The notes under the pieces: model-generated
What the model was told of the DNA's origin: nothing
Seen by the model: the letters and a program-made list of their open reading frames with translations, nothing else
Databases searched by the model: none
Shown: in pieces, positions 1-12,940 of the stretch
Layout: every line of letters starts with the position of its first letter
Numbering within the stretch: the stretch's first letter is position 1
Origin: Ancylostoma caninum
Taxonomy: Eukaryota > Nematoda > Chromadorea > Rhabditida > Ancylostomatidae
Reading direction: 5' to 3'
DNA: 64,000 nt
Assembly: GCA_037903475.1 (NCBI GenBank)
Contig: JBAJFG010000029.1
Location: forward strand, 579,501 to 643,500
Program-made: the position numbers and the translations under genes

Positions 1-389
1 TTGGAGCAGCATTTTCCCTGTAGTGGACAGTTTTAAGGGGCTGATATTAGCCATGACGTTTGCGCCTTTAACTATCTCCAGCAAGGAAAATAATATATCT
101 TAGTACCCCTCCCTAGCCACAATGGTATCTTCAGCATTTGGATATTCTTAGCACAAATCTCCTATCCGTTTTATGCCATTACCTCATTTATGTGGGCTAC
201 GGCAGGATTCAAGTAAGGAACCACGAGAAATTGTCGATTTTGGCCCAGAAAATGTCAGTGTGCTAAGTAATCGTGATCAGCTTCTGAAGTTGCCCTCATG
301 CTAAATTTGGGAGGTTCCTATGAGATCGTTTATCTACCTTACATCCATCGTAATCCTTCAGAATTGGGTCACGATTGGAAACCAAGCCG

Positions 390-441
390 ATTATCGTGTT
401 CTGCACCTCAAATAGTCTCACTGTGCAAAGTTTCAGCCAAA
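390..441 (+). repeat. dispersed repeat, copy 1
   Basis: This stretch matches 25,610-25,665 in the same orientation. Shared words include a cgtgttc-gcacctcaaata block followed after a short variable gap by gcaaagtttc or acaaagtttc. The match is partial and the true element ends are not visible, so it is probably a fragment of an older interspersed repeat. Confidence 0.5.
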
Positions 442-2194
442 AAGAAATTCCTAAAAATTTTTGGCAGCCGGATGTGAAATAGTGGCGAGTAGTGTGCTCT
501 AATCGCAAAAATCTGACCCACAGCCGTTGACCAAGCTGTGGTGCCCAATGCGTTAATGACTCGAAAGCAAAGTATTAGATGCACTCAAATTTTTTTTTTA
601 AATTGAATGAGAACTTGTAAGATGGAGAACATCGACGCTGTTTCAACTTCTTTTAAATGAAGGCTAGAGAGGGAATATCAAAAATTATGTATGGGTGGCA
701 AACGGGTAAACTTCTGGGTTAACATTCAAACTCAGTATAAATGGCCTATTTCTACCTTTGATGCAATTGCAGAGACTCTGAATTTGTGAAATTTCCATTT
801 ATTGCTTGAATGGTGCACTGTGCTGGTGACCAATCCCACATCATACACAGTTTTTGTTTCATTCGACATCCTTTCTAGCATCATGCAGCTTTACGACATT
901 TCTTCTGCAACCGCGGAAGAGATCGGTCTACGTCTCCGAAATGGAAGCGCATAAATCCTCATAAAAAACCAGGATTCACCAGCTTTTCTTGAATGAGCAG
1001 CGTCAAAACCCTGAAAACAGGCAAAACCCGTTCACATCACATTCCGTGCTTATCGCATGCATGGTCGTTAAACGTAACGTAACGTAATTGCTACATGGTT
1101 ATGGAGCCGTTGTTTTTGGCCGGCTAGTGGAACCTCCGGCACTCCCTCAAGACGCAGTCGTTTCCGCACACGTCAGTCAACCTCGTAAACCACATCTGTA
1201 TGGTGTTTTCCGCACCTCCAGCTAGCTACTAGACGACTTTCAACTGGTCAGGCTGCGTGTACGTCGGGTCAACTGGTCCAACGATGACCGGGCGGAGCTT
1301 GCGCTCCGTTTACCGCGACCAACTGGGGCTAGCGCCGCTATGTTCATTACGGGGAACTCGGCCTGTTTTGAGGCATATGAATAGAAGCCCGCGTGCAAGG
1401 GAGGGCGAGAGGGAGGAGGTAGGGGTAGACTTGCAGATGCACCACTCGGGTTCCAGACAGCTCTCCAATTTTTCCGACAATCTGCTGGGACAAATTGTGC
1501 AGCTGGTCTTTGAAAGTGGGCGTGTCTGACACGAGGCTTTAATTGCATGGTTCGAAGCCGTTTACGTTTAATCGCTAATGTCACTACCTGCTGCCAACCT
1601 GACGCCATTTCACATCAACATGTGCTAGGTTTAGTGTCGTGAGAAACAAGGAGCTCACACCTAAATCGCCGTCGTAAAACGTGTCAGAGTCCGGCCCGGC
1701 GACCTTTTCGCTGGGTTTTGGCAGGTTTTCAAGGTTCTTCTGGGTAATTGAGGAGGGTTACCTGGTCTTTATTCGAATGTGCGTTCTTGTATTCGTTTCC
1801 GTGGGAATGGAATGCGAAAGTTCAAGTGCGTCTGGCGGCGCAGGGTTCAAGAAGGACACTTGAAAGTGAAGAAAAATGTAGGAGTCGTATTCTTTCCTGG
1901 CGTCCTGTGCACTTGCGGAATCAACGTTCTACTCGACGGATTAATGTGAGATTTAGGCTCTTCATCGTGTTGGCCATGAGCCAAACCTATAGTAACACAG
2001 GTTTACCTACCTCATTACCTTATAATATGAACCTCTTTCAGGGCAGAAGTGTTAAGGTGCCCAAATTTACCTTTTATGTGACATTTATCAACATGTTTGC
2101 CCGCACATGATGTTAACTGTACCTGGCTGCTACACATGGGTAACAGTACCCATCGAGATTACCCATCCTTGCAATCATGCATCCGAGTAAGGCA

Positions 2195-2224
2195 TACAGT
2201 ACTTTTGAAACCAAAAGTACTGTA
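2195..2224. repeat. perfect 13-bp inverted repeat
   Basis: The arms tacagtacttttg and caaaagtactgta are exact reverse complements separated by four bases (aaac). It would fold as a tight hairpin. No flanking transposon ends were recognised. Confidence 0.7.
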
Positions 2225-5200
2225 GTTTTGGGGTCAGAATGGATTAGATCTTTTACTGAAGTTTTCGAGCTCGGCCACGAATCAGCCTTGACCAAACGAC
2301 TACACCCTTGTACCATACGAAGTTACTGTCAAAGTATTCTCATCATTCATGGTCCTATAGTTGTATGTCAGTGTAAAGACTGCAATAAGCTCAAACTTCC
2401 GCCAGAAAAGACAGTAACCTTATCATTCTTCGTGCTTATTTCCTTCAAAATCATGAGGCATATAAAAGCAAGAAATATGGTACAAAATTTGACTGAACCT
2501 GGTTAGTCCTGCACAGATTGCTCTTCTCAGGTACCGTGTTGTACCGTACTCTATGAGTCACCTTTTCCAAAGGACGTGCAAACACCTACCGGTAGTCGAA
2601 TCATTCATCCGCAGAAACAGCGTCTTTGCATCATGTCACGGAACTTTCGCTTTGGTCTAGAGAACATGGTCTGCGAATTTTAGAGTGGTACGGTAGAATA
2701 CAGTATGAAATGACAGGGTAACTCAGAGTGACCGGAGGGTAACTTACCCGGTAGGCGCCAGTGCTACCCTCAGGTCGCCCGGTGCACATCTTTTACTGAT
2801 CCGCGTAGAACATCGGCGTGGTTTCAAGTTACCTTTGTGGCCCAAGGAACGACGTACCAGCTCTATCGGTTTTGAAAAATTGGCCATGGTTCAAATTTAA
2901 AGGACGCTTTCCTACAGACATTCTTTTGTGGGTTTGGCTCACGTCCACCGCAATGAAGCGTCGAGAAAAGCACTGGGTTGGAAGTTATCCTGAGAATTTC
3001 ACTTCTAAGCGTCACTACAATCTCGTATATTATGTATTTTCACCTGTAAATCTCATCCACTTCAGGAACGTGGGAAAAGGAGAATCAGTCTGGGAACATC
3101 CATAAATCCTGCTATTGGAGGTTCATGTCCCCCTCCCCCCTCTTCTCCCCCTTTCGAGCAGCACTAAGCGTCTCAATGAGCATTACTTTCATTTCCATGC
3201 CTGTTTTACAGTAATTTCACAAGACGCCACTGAATCTGAGCGTGTTTTGGCGTGTTCACCCAATGTTACCGTAGTAGCCGGCCGGAAACTAACATGTGAA
3301 ACACGTTCAGACATGCAACTACCCAAGGTCGTCTAGTGACATACTTCCGACTATGAGCTGGGTATGCTAGGCACTTGAGTTCGCTATTAGCCAGACAACC
3401 GGCAAAAGATCTGCCCAGAATGTGGTCCACGTAAAAACTCGCGACCGCTTTCAACCGCACCGCATCAGGCGATCACGAAGCGAGTTTTTCCGGCTGAAAA
3501 ACGTCATTGTGTTTGCCTGTATGCACGATGCAATTAGAGAAGGGCAATCGTTTTGCAGAGATGGGTGAATGGCTTTCGAGCGATTTTTCCATTTTCTTGA
3601 GGCGTTGGCGATCATTTCACTGCCGGGGGAAAGTGACCTATGATGACAGAGATCTTTCGTTCGTGATTTCCGTAAAAAATAGACCTAAAATTTTTTTGGG
3701 AAGTGTGCCGTGTGCTGCTGATCTTCTGACGCTTATTCTGAGACGACTACACTCGAGTTTGGAGAGGAAGGGTCATCTGATTCGTGGATGCCTGGGGGTG
3801 ATGGGATGCCCATTTTTACCTCTCATTAGCACCTCTTAAGTGAACATTAGGGTATATACGTATACTCCATAGTGAAGGTAGGAAGGGCCTAATTCAGTGG
3901 TCACAGGAATAACGCCTTTGTTTACCACATCCGAGTTGTTCGGGGTGGTAATGACAACCTAGCAAGATTCCATAACTGCTATTTGCGTTTCAACCTCAAG
4001 CGATGTAAAACCTCTACCTCCCAAACCGCTACTTCCACCGAGAACTTCCCATTATATGTATTACCATGGAGAAGAATGCACATTCAACTAAAGGCGACGT
4101 GAAATCTTAAGCGCTTAAGAGAACCTTAGAAACCCACCAGGACACGATTCTGGATTGGGATCTATGAAAGGATAGCGAAGCACACGAACGATGATATGCG
4201 TGATTGGTTATCATAATGCTACTTAGGAGACCAAGGAAACGAAAGTTGGTTCACTAGCCTGGTTAGGCTTGCTCATGCGTTCATGAATCCTAACCCTGCT
4301 GATCTATAAGGTAATCATTTCCCTCAGAACCTCTATTATTCAACGGTTTTTTTTCCAGAGCTTTTCATTTCCTCTACTCTTTTGGAACGTTCTATAGGTT
4401 CACATATTCTCAGATGCCGAGGTTTAATATATAAATCTTAGAAAGCTTGGATTTATTCATACTTCACCCTCGTTTTCACACAAGTACTGACCTACCACTC
4501 AGTTCAAAAATCACACTGATCCAACATACTGTGTGCAGGTCGCATAAGCAGTGGTTGGCTTGACGCATAATCGTATTCCTTGTCATTCTGGACTTGAGCC
4601 AACTTATAAGTAGCGACGGACCTGTTTCAGCTTGAAATTCGTGATTGTCCAATATACAAGTTTGCTAAAATTCACTTCTTGCAATTCACATCCCTAACTG
4701 AGAGAAGACGGAAGCTGCAAGTTTAAGATGTCAAACTTTTTTTTTGGGATCTGTTTTGGCGGAGATTGGAAATCTTCAATAACTGGCGGGCTAAAAGTAA
4801 TTGTCGGTGCCTTGACTCAACCAACTACACTTACTTTATTAGTCTCATGACGGGATATCCCCAGAAATTTGACGATTGAAGTTTGGGTTCTTTTCTTTGG
4901 TTCCCTTTCAGGCTCTAGACAGGGCAAATTTGCCAGGATTCATGAAATAAGCCGATCCTGATTTGTTATCCTATAGACAGGTGATTATGATGACTGTTAT
5001 GTTATTAGACGCAAGACGCGAAAGATGGTGTGCTAGCCTAGTTTTGCTCGGTTATACGCTAGTGAATCCTAGACCAAAACAGTCTCCAAGTTGGTTGAAG
5101 GATACATCCCACCTAATCTTGTGGCTGCGACCCTCTCATCCAAGTTGCAGTGTTTTTGAGAAGTACCTCACCTGGGAAGTTCATTAGTTAATCTAGGAAG

Positions 5201-8200
5201 CTTATAACATATAAATTTATCTAAACTTCTGCTCTGCTCCATGTATATGCCCAACCGTTCACAAGCAAAATTTCCCTTTATTGGCCTTTATACTAAAGTG
5301 AAACCTGCAACTATCAATTAACTCAGCTCATTTTTTCACTCGTTGACTAATTTCCAATCCATTAAGCAATCTTTACCCTCGTATTAGATTTTTATTTGAT
5401 TATTTGTACTCTGAGATAGCATTACATACTTTTTGTCAACATTGGGGGGGGGGGTTCTGATGGTAGCGATAAGATGAGGAGGTATTAGAGGCATTAGATG
5501 AGAAGGTTAAAATCACAGCTCCGACTGCGAGTAGTAGTCTTCCTTTTCCGGAACATATTCAGTTCGGTACAGTTCAAGTTCTCACCGCAAAATATCCATG
5601 GATTGCTCTCTCATTGGTCCGATACACTGGAAAATTTCAAAATCATGCAAGCGAAGATCGTATATCACCTACCCTCGCACTCATCCATCCGGATATCCAC
5701 TACTTTTTGACACGATCGCTGGAGTGACTTTTTGCTATTATATACCACTGTAGTCTGAGGTTCTGTAGGTTTTCTCGACTAGATCACCCGGTTTTGTATA
5801 GTGGTTAACACTACGGGAATTACCAGATCCATTGACAATTGCTCGAGGTACTACATGTCCAGTGATGCTTTTCGTGCGCCTCATTGATGAGGACCAGTTC
5901 CGCGAGGCTCGCGAGGCGCCTCGTGGAACGAGTTCCACGATTGCGATCGCCGTTCGCCTTGTCGTTGACTTACTAACGCCAATTTACACTAGAAGAATGT
6001 CGAGATTAAGATATTATTTATGCAAAGATCGTAATCGATGCAGGCACTCGTGTGGAATGCGCTAAAGAACCAGCAGCACATGAGGACATGCTTGTTCGTT
6101 ATGCTTGGGCAAGTGACAAGCAAGGGCAATTAGCAGGGGGTGGGCTTGGAGGTGGGGAAGGGGGTCGAAGCTGCACCCGGTCACTAGCAGAACTGTTCTG
6201 TAATTGCGTAAAAACATCGTTAAGGTGTTTACAATGTTCCTAGTTCAGCTTCAAGTGGCCTCTTTGTCGTATTCTGTGACGAAGTTTACCAGTAACTCGG
6301 TCATGGTGTAGTGTAATTTGGCGTCATAAGTCATGGTGCAATTTCACGTCGTGTTCCTCCACAACACCACAGGGGGAGGGATAAATTTCATTGATGTACT
6401 CAAATCAGAATCAGATAAATCAGATGTGAGGTTCTTACATCACCGTCTTGCAAGCGCGGAGTGAACGTAATGAACGCAAGCAAAACTAGGCTAGTCAAAC
6501 ATCTTTCACCTCCTGCGTCTCTTAATATTGCACTGTCTGTAGGATAATCAACCATGATAAAAATAACTGCCTTGCGGGGTTAAGATTTCATGAATACCAG
6601 CCCAGCACTCACTAGAATTGGACATTCTGAGCGGCTCAGTGGTTTGTATAATAAATTACGGCAGTAGGATAGGGCCACCAAAATCTTGACCTCTATCGAT
6701 TTTTGGAGCAATGAACTGCGAGGCGCAGTGCTCAGAGACGCAGAGGAGACCGATCGATAACTGAAACAGTGCCAATCCAATGCAATTTTTCATGCCGTTG
6801 AAGGGCTTCTGGGGAATCACTACCGATTCGGGAAACTTTGGTACATGCTGCCGAGTTGGACAAGAGCCAAATCCAAAGGTCGCTAAAAAGACAGTGCCAG
6901 GCCCCATCCGGATGTCTCGTTCCCAAAGTTGTCTTAAATTCTACGGTTGATCATAAATTAGGGCACCAGTGACAGGGATCTCTACATTTTTATAAAATGA
7001 GTAATATTTTTAGCTGGTAATTTTTGCATTTTTCACGTTATTTCAGTGTTCTTGTAAAAGATTCGTGGTTTACCCAACTCTATTATCTATGGAGCACTGA
7101 TTTTTGCTGTCGATATATCAAATTAATAACTAAATAAATAAATCAATAGGTCATAAATGTGTCTGTCCGCAAGCATCGTCAACATAGTCATCTGCTAAAT
7201 TTCAGCGCAGGGGTATTAAATAGGCAAAGTCCAGCTGCAATTTGTCATTCACTTGTAATCAATCAATATTTATCTTTACTACTATGTTATGTTGTCGCAG
7301 CACTCGCAACCTATCCAAACGGAATTTGCCACATTTTAACTAGTCATTGAATATTGGTGATTTTTAAAGATGCAAATTTGGTAGAGACGCAGAGGAAATC
7401 AATTAATACACATTTTTGTTCCAGAGATTTAACTAAAGCTTCCATGTAACATTTCATCGGAATCCTTGGATTTTTCTAACAGTCTGTGCATCTCTGCTTA
7501 ATCAATGTTTCCTGCGTCGAAATCCAACCTAACCCGTTATAGATAATTCCATCAATCTATACCCTTCACCCATTTAAGTTCTTCCGCCTCAAAAAGCATC
7601 ATTGATTTTTTTTCTGCAAACAATGATTCAGGATCAAACACATTCTCCTCTCGAAAGTCGCCACACTTCAACACATTAGGTGGATTTGTCGGTCGAAGAC
7701 TCGTTCTAAGAGGTTGTCGTTGTTCTCCTTTGCACGTGGTCAAGAGGTCCTTGGCGCCCCATTCACTTTCTTCGGACGATTCTCCAGCGCGAATTTTTGA
7801 ATGCAATTAAAAAATGTGAATTGTATCCGCTGAAAAAATACATCCAGAACAACAGGATTTTTAAGGCGGGAAGGGGAGGAGGACGAATTCCAGTTTAAAG
7901 CGGAATGGATTTTTTTTTTCGTGAACAGGGACTTTATATGGAGATATGCGCTACTTGGCAAGTCCCCAGGAAATTGATTGTTGGAGCACTTCAGTATGTT
8001 TTATCCACATTTGCTAATTAAAAAAGAATGCTGGAAACGCGACAAGTAGGAAAAGTATGAAAGGAATCATGTAGTTCATTTAAGACGAGATGAAAACTGG
8101 ATATTTTGATTTCTTCCATAAATAGTTCGAAATTCGTTTTGAAAAGCCGAATCTTCGAATAAAAAAGCCCAATGCTCCTTGTCCTTTTTCCTCCAGGGCT

Positions 8201-9062
8201 GTATTACTTTCTTCCTTCAAGCATGCGAGATCTCTTCTCATTCGACAACGAATATTCGGGTTCGATTTCACTATTGGATCCTAAGTAACCAAGGAAATGA
8301 AAAAGGCTGAAGTGAATGATACCACGCTTTTTTGTGCTTTCGTAATATGTCGTATCTGTCTCTTATGTAATCACGACCATTGCAAACAATGTTACAGAGT
8401 TGAAATTTACTGCGAATATGCACAACGTGAGCAGCATTTAAGCTCTGATGAACAGTCAAATTTTTTTTGACAAAAATTGGGGCAACTGCAGGGCCGAAAT
8501 TCATCCAAATCCGCTGTTTGTATGAGGGAGCCCGTGCAGTGGACAGTATTCGTTCACCTCATGCTGTTTCGGTACTTCCAAAAGTCTTGATCTCAGCGCT
8601 TTTCCAGTTGCATTAGATCAAAGTAAAATATGTCAAAATTGATAAATATGCACTCAACCGTGACGTAGGAGCGGCTCGTTCGTATTTTTTTTTTGTAGCT
8701 GGGAAGAAGAGGAGTGGTCTGGGAGTCCACTTCTTCACCTTCAAGCTTGTGCCTCGATGGGATAGGCTGATGGCTACATGGGTGCTAATGGAGGATTCAG
8801 AAAAAGGCAGGTTGGAACGGTAGAGGGCGTGAGAAAAAAAGCTGTGCTCTCCGTCACTTGTTAGGCTGAAGTTTCAAAAAATGAAAGTAGCAGTTTTACT
8901 ATGAAGTAGTCAAAATAGATACGTAAAATATAACAATAAAAGTAAAGAAAAAGAAGCCAATCAAATAATTATAAATATTTCATAAAATAATTCAAAAAAA
9001 TATACAGGCCATGTTTGCAATGATTGTGCCCTGGCGTTGCAGCTCAGGCGCATTGATCTAAC

Positions 9063-9084
9063 CTCAAATTTGGGTAATTACATC
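9063..9084 (-). other. spliced-leader-1-like sequence
   Basis: Read on the minus strand, this 22-mer matches the nematode SL1 leader at 19 of 22 positions, as I recall SL1. It keeps the core TAATTACCCAA and the ending TTTGAG followed by GT. An ATG with a short open frame follows nine bases later. The downstream sequence does not resemble an SL RNA gene body. It may be an SL1 sequence carried in by retrotransposition of a trans-spliced mRNA, a degenerate SL gene, or chance. Confidence 0.35.
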
Positions 9085-10302
9085 TTTATGAATTTGCCAA
9101 AGGTAGTGCACATCAAAAACGAAAACCTTGATGAATTGGGAGGAATAATAAGCTACTTAAAGTCACCGTTATAAAAGAATCCAATAGTGACACAAAGTTG
9201 CTTGTGCTATACATGTTGCTAGTGAAATCATGAAACAGTGAACAGTTGCAAAGAGAATGAAAAACGGCAATAAGGAAAAATAAAAATAAAACATTATCTA
9301 AAGAAATGTAACTCCTAGCCTCCTTTTAGCTTCTACATTCAATCCTATCTGATTAGCTCAGGAAGTTATGTTATTTCAGAAACAAAGCAACGACAGCTTT
9401 GTCTCGATAGAACAACAAATTCCACAGCGTTAAATGTTTACATATTGAAGAAGGTTCAGTATGTAAACATTTTACGTTGAGGCTACAACGCGCTATCTGT
9501 AAGGTAGTAGTAATTCATAGACCCCAGGGAGATGGAAAACTCGTATCTGTTCCGTTTGCACCCGGAGGAAATGGGTTAGCCATTGGGATCTCACCCAGAA
9601 ATGCTGGAAACTATGGTCGCAGACGGGCCTAAGATGACCAGACATTCTACGATTACCTGTTTTTGCAAATTTATTCGCGTAAGACATCCATTGACCACTC
9701 GAAATGTGCCGTCAACCCCTTGAATGGTCGTAATTTTTGACACAAGTGGGGCGCTAACCACTCTTTATTCGCCCACTTGTCGCTCGGTAATTCATAAGCT
9801 GGAGGCGACTTGTGCGGTTGACGGCGCATGCATCGGGCGGGTAAACCAGCATTCCACGCACCACGAATCACATTCACCGCCGGCTAAACGGCGTATTGTT
9901 GCAATACTGAACGATAGGACAACGACAGGTTTTGACGACGTTTCGGCTCACATCGAAGGCGCTGCGCTGAATGGCTGTTACGCTTCGGCGGCTACTGCTC
10001 ATTTCGGAAATCGTAGCCATTCGAGGTGGAAAATGCTCACAACGTATTAATATGATTCCTGTTTAACTGCATCATGGTTAATCATGAGATGTTAGCTATT
10101 CATGATATTGGGCCTGAGCTCAATCGACCTTTGATTTCTATACCTGGCTCTCATCCATCAGGCAGAACTTTCTTCACATACATTATCTACGATTTAGAAA
10201 GGCATTCGCAGGCAGACGATCCCTATCACAAGCTTCTGATCGTTTTGTTACTGCGGCGCGAACAACTGGATACTGCACAGTTTGAGCTCTGGTGATATTA
10301 CA

Positions 10303-10730
10303 GTGGAATTTTGGGGCATATTCCATGCGCTCTGTGGAAATCATACCATTTTGCCACACCGCGGAGGGCGCTTTAATTTTGTTAGTCGAACTGTCTGGAA
10401 TGGCGAAGAGTCCGCAGAGGAATTCTTATTTGCGCATTATGTAGCATAAATCTTGCTCTAACCATGTGCCGGTTATCAGATCACACGATTGTCTATTGAG
10501 CGGGAACCGATTTTCCAAATTCAGTGACCTCTAGCACTGCCCGACTAAGTTCTTTGCCTCGTAATCCACGGATTTTTGAAACAGGGGGGGGGGTCGAGCT
10601 GCTGGTGTAAAAATGGCACATGACTGTTGTGGTCCGAACTTCGATTGGTACCTACTGTTATATGATTTTCTATAATTTTTTTCATCAAAAGTTTGAAAAC
10701 AGCGTAAACTTACGTTAAAACCTAATGAAA
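10303..10730 (+). repeat. dispersed repeat, long copy
   Basis: This segment is clearly homologous to 48,607-48,925 in the same orientation. Shared blocks include ccggttatcagatcac, ccaaattcagtgacct and ccatggattttt or ccacggattttt. The copy here carries about 100 bp, roughly 10,365-10,470, that the second copy lacks, and has a G-run where the other does not. There is no coding potential. It is probably a non-autonomous transposon family. Confidence 0.7.
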
Positions 10731-11406
10731 CCGCTAATTGCCCTGAAGTATCTTCTGATGGTATGAGTACTGTTTTAGACGACAGAATTCACTCATTTTT
10801 CTCATTTGTCCTGCTCTTGGATGACTCAGTAAGACGGCTAAATTCTGGCACCCATGGGCTTGCCACAGTTCGAGATTGACGGGTTCCGTTAGAGGGCGAC
10901 TTCGCCCAAATCCTTATTCCAAATCTTCTAAGCGCATTAGGAACTAAGCTGGCCTTGAACTTCTCAGTGAAATGGTAAGCGCATTCGCCGTTAGGGGCGT
11001 GGCTTGCTGCACTTTCTTACTGTCTGCCTTACGCAGAGCTTGCTTATACAGGGAGGGGAGCAGATGTGATTACTCAATGGAGTTATGGTCTGTTCTAAAA
11101 CTCGAAGTTCTGTACGTCATAAGAACACATTCCCGAGCTCGGAATGGAAGTCCGTTCTCGAACTTTATAGCTTTTTGAGCAATTGATGTCCATATAGTGG
11201 ATGCTGGACGAGAAAACTCTTCCAATATCCCGCAATTCCGCCAGATTTACGAGCACTTTATCATTGCGGATATGAACGTTCACCCAATCATGTTCGTTTG
11301 TAAAGCGGTTGGCTGGGCTTGTCCGTTCAACAAAAATTAATGATCATCATCCTGTGCGGTTGGTGGTGCAGAGCTTGCGCTGATCCGGCTCTGAACTAGC
11401 TGTCGC

Positions 11407-11414
11407 TATATAAG
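11407..11414 (+). promoter_or_regulatory. TATA-box-like element upstream of collagen
   Basis: TATATAAG lies about 90 bases before an ATG at 11,496 whose frame stops after 18 codons, and about 840 bases before the collagen exon. It could be the collagen promoter, with a first exon I could not recognise, but the segment between (11,590-11,900) looks like inserted repeat DNA. Confidence 0.3.
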
Positions 11415-12250
11415 AACTCGTGCTGCGGCTTATACGATTCCCGTGAGGGACTCCCGTTAGAAGCCGGGGATTCGTTTTCTTTCATAGTTGAGAAAATGAA
11501 GATGGAAGAAGTGCCATTTTACATTCCTGGGTATCGCTACATTGCTCTGTAATTCCATTTCTATGGAAAAGTCTTAGTTACCTTGGTGATAGTTATGTTG
11601 CGCCCAAAAAAAAAACTAATATCGGGCTAATTAGGCTACTCTCGTCAAAACTAACATGGTGAAGGATCCCGAATTCGTAAATTTTTGGATTCGAAAAAAA
11701 TTGTTGGAAAATGGAAGGAAACGGCTCAACGTATATCTCGTACTGTTCCCCTATACGGAAGTTGAGCAAAGTCCGCAACAGTTCACCCAATGCTCCGAGT
11801 ATTTCCCAAGGTGAAGAAAAACAAATGTAATAGAAAATTAGAAAAGAAAAGCTTAAAAATACGTTTCCCCCACTCTCTATGAAAAGCTCAGGCAAAAATT
11901 GGAATAACAGGAGTAGAAGACAGAATCCCCGAACACGGATAATTAAACCGTGCAGACCCTTCCATTAGGAAGTAATCGTGCTCTATTGCTAATCTAGTAA
12001 TTTACAGCCATCAGTGCAATCAATAACCTGATGGCAAGAATGGTCTTGATTGACACACTTCGCGAGTGTAGTTGGAACCATTTGTATTTTTTCAATACAC
12101 CATCCACAGTGGGTGCAGCCGATGGTTTCTATCTTGTAGTGAACCATCAGTGTTAGGGGTACAACAGATTCTTACCTAATTCAGAAGCATTCCTAGGGGC
12201 TAGTGCATCAGAACGAACCATTCCTATTTCTAAAATGTCTCCATTTTCAG

Positions 12251-12940
12251 GTACTCTCAAAGGTATCTGGCGTACGAAGGGACCGTCGTCAAGCAGGCTA
12301 CTCTTCTGCAGCTGTAGAAGGCGGGGTCGAGACAGCACCCCAAGGAGTATGCTGCGGATGCGGAGTGTCTCCACAAGGACCGCCCGGTCCACCTGGTGCT
12401 GATGGTGAAAACGGAGCTGATGGAGAGCCGGGTGCTCCCGGTAAAGATGGCCCCGACGGTCCAGCCGCTACCCCAGCCCCACCACACGATTTCTGCTTCG
12501 ATTGTCCCGACGGTCCTGCTGGACCACCTGGAAACCCTGGACCAAAGGGACCACCTGGCGAACCTGGTGCGCCTGGCTCAGATGCGGATGGTGGAAGCCG
12601 TGGCCCGCCTGGACCTCCTGGACCGCCTGGACCCCCAGGACCTGATGGAACGCCTGGCAATGCTGGCGCACCTGGTGCACCAGGACAACTCAATGAGGTG
12701 CCTGGACCCGATGGACCACCTGGACCCCCAGGACCTCCTGGACCGCCCGGCCCTGATGGACAGCCTGGAGCCAATGGAAACCCTGGACCAGAAGGAGCAC
12801 CCGGACAACCCGGTGACGACGGAGCCCCTGGAGCGCCAGGACAACCAGGAGGACCTGGTCCAGACGGGCCCGACGGTGATCGTGGACCAAGCGGCGGCTG
12901 CGACCATTGTCCACCGCCTCGCACTGCCCCTGGTTATTAG
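12251..12940 (+). CDS. nematode cuticle collagen, 3' exon (partial)
   Basis: Structural collagen of the cuticle, secreted by the hypodermis and trimerising through Gly-X-Y repeats. The exon starts after the acceptor ccattttcag and encodes 229 residues. Near its start is a subtilisin-like cleavage motif, RRDRRQ, followed by AGY. Then come cysteine pair CCGCG, a short Gly-X-Y block, cysteine pair FCFDC, a long Gly-X-Y domain with one break (GQLNEVPG), and the C-terminal [13 protein letters not shown]. That cysteine spacing and ending match the nematode cuticle collagens resembling COL-12/COL-13 of C. elegans. The usual N-terminal part, a membrane-spanning stretch of about 100 residues, should be on upstream exons. 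I could not find it within about 3 kb, so the gene either has a long first intron or is 5'-truncated. Composition is strongly GC-rich and proline-rich, and the opposite strand shows long false open frames as a result. Confidence 0.93.
   Translation, partial: VLSKVSGVRRDRRQAGYSSAAVEGGVETAPQGVCCGCGVSPQGPPGPPGADGENGADGEPGAPGKDGPDGPAATPAPPHDFCFDCPDGPAGPPGNPGPKGPPGEPGAPGSDADGGSRGPPGPPGPPGPPGPDGTPGNAGAPGAPGQLNEVPGPDGPPGPPGPPGPPGPDGQPGANGNPGPEGAPGQPGDDGAPGAPGQPGGPGPDGPDGDRGPSGGCDHCPPPRTAPGY

Larger units (their letters stand above)
1..9062. other. gene-poor left flank
   Basis: No recognisable gene. Short open frames occur on both strands and overlap one another, without recognisable domains or consistent splice pairs. 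A GC-rich island spans roughly 1,130-1,610. A G-run lies near 5,445-5,453. A 13-bp palindrome and one copy of a dispersed repeat are listed separately. Exons smaller than about 25 codons could be hidden here. Confidence 0.5.

Noticed and set aside
883..954. 23-codon ATG ORF (MQLYDISSATAEE and on)
   Set aside because: Too short to separate from chance, with no splice or regulatory support.
1430..1608. Minus-strand frame with TFKDQLHNLSQQIVGKIGEL near an ATG at 1,608
   Set aside because: The composition is attractive, but the required donor (gttggc) is poor, no downstream exon is seen and the frame has no ATG of its own.
9724..10295. Open frames of 108 and 73 codons on the + strand
   Set aside because: Plausible composition but no domain, splice support or homology I can name; the first lacks an early ATG.
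11593..11895. 100-codon minus-strand frame and opposing + strand frame
   Set aside because: Both strands are open over the same AT-rich, repeat-like DNA, and neither has motifs.
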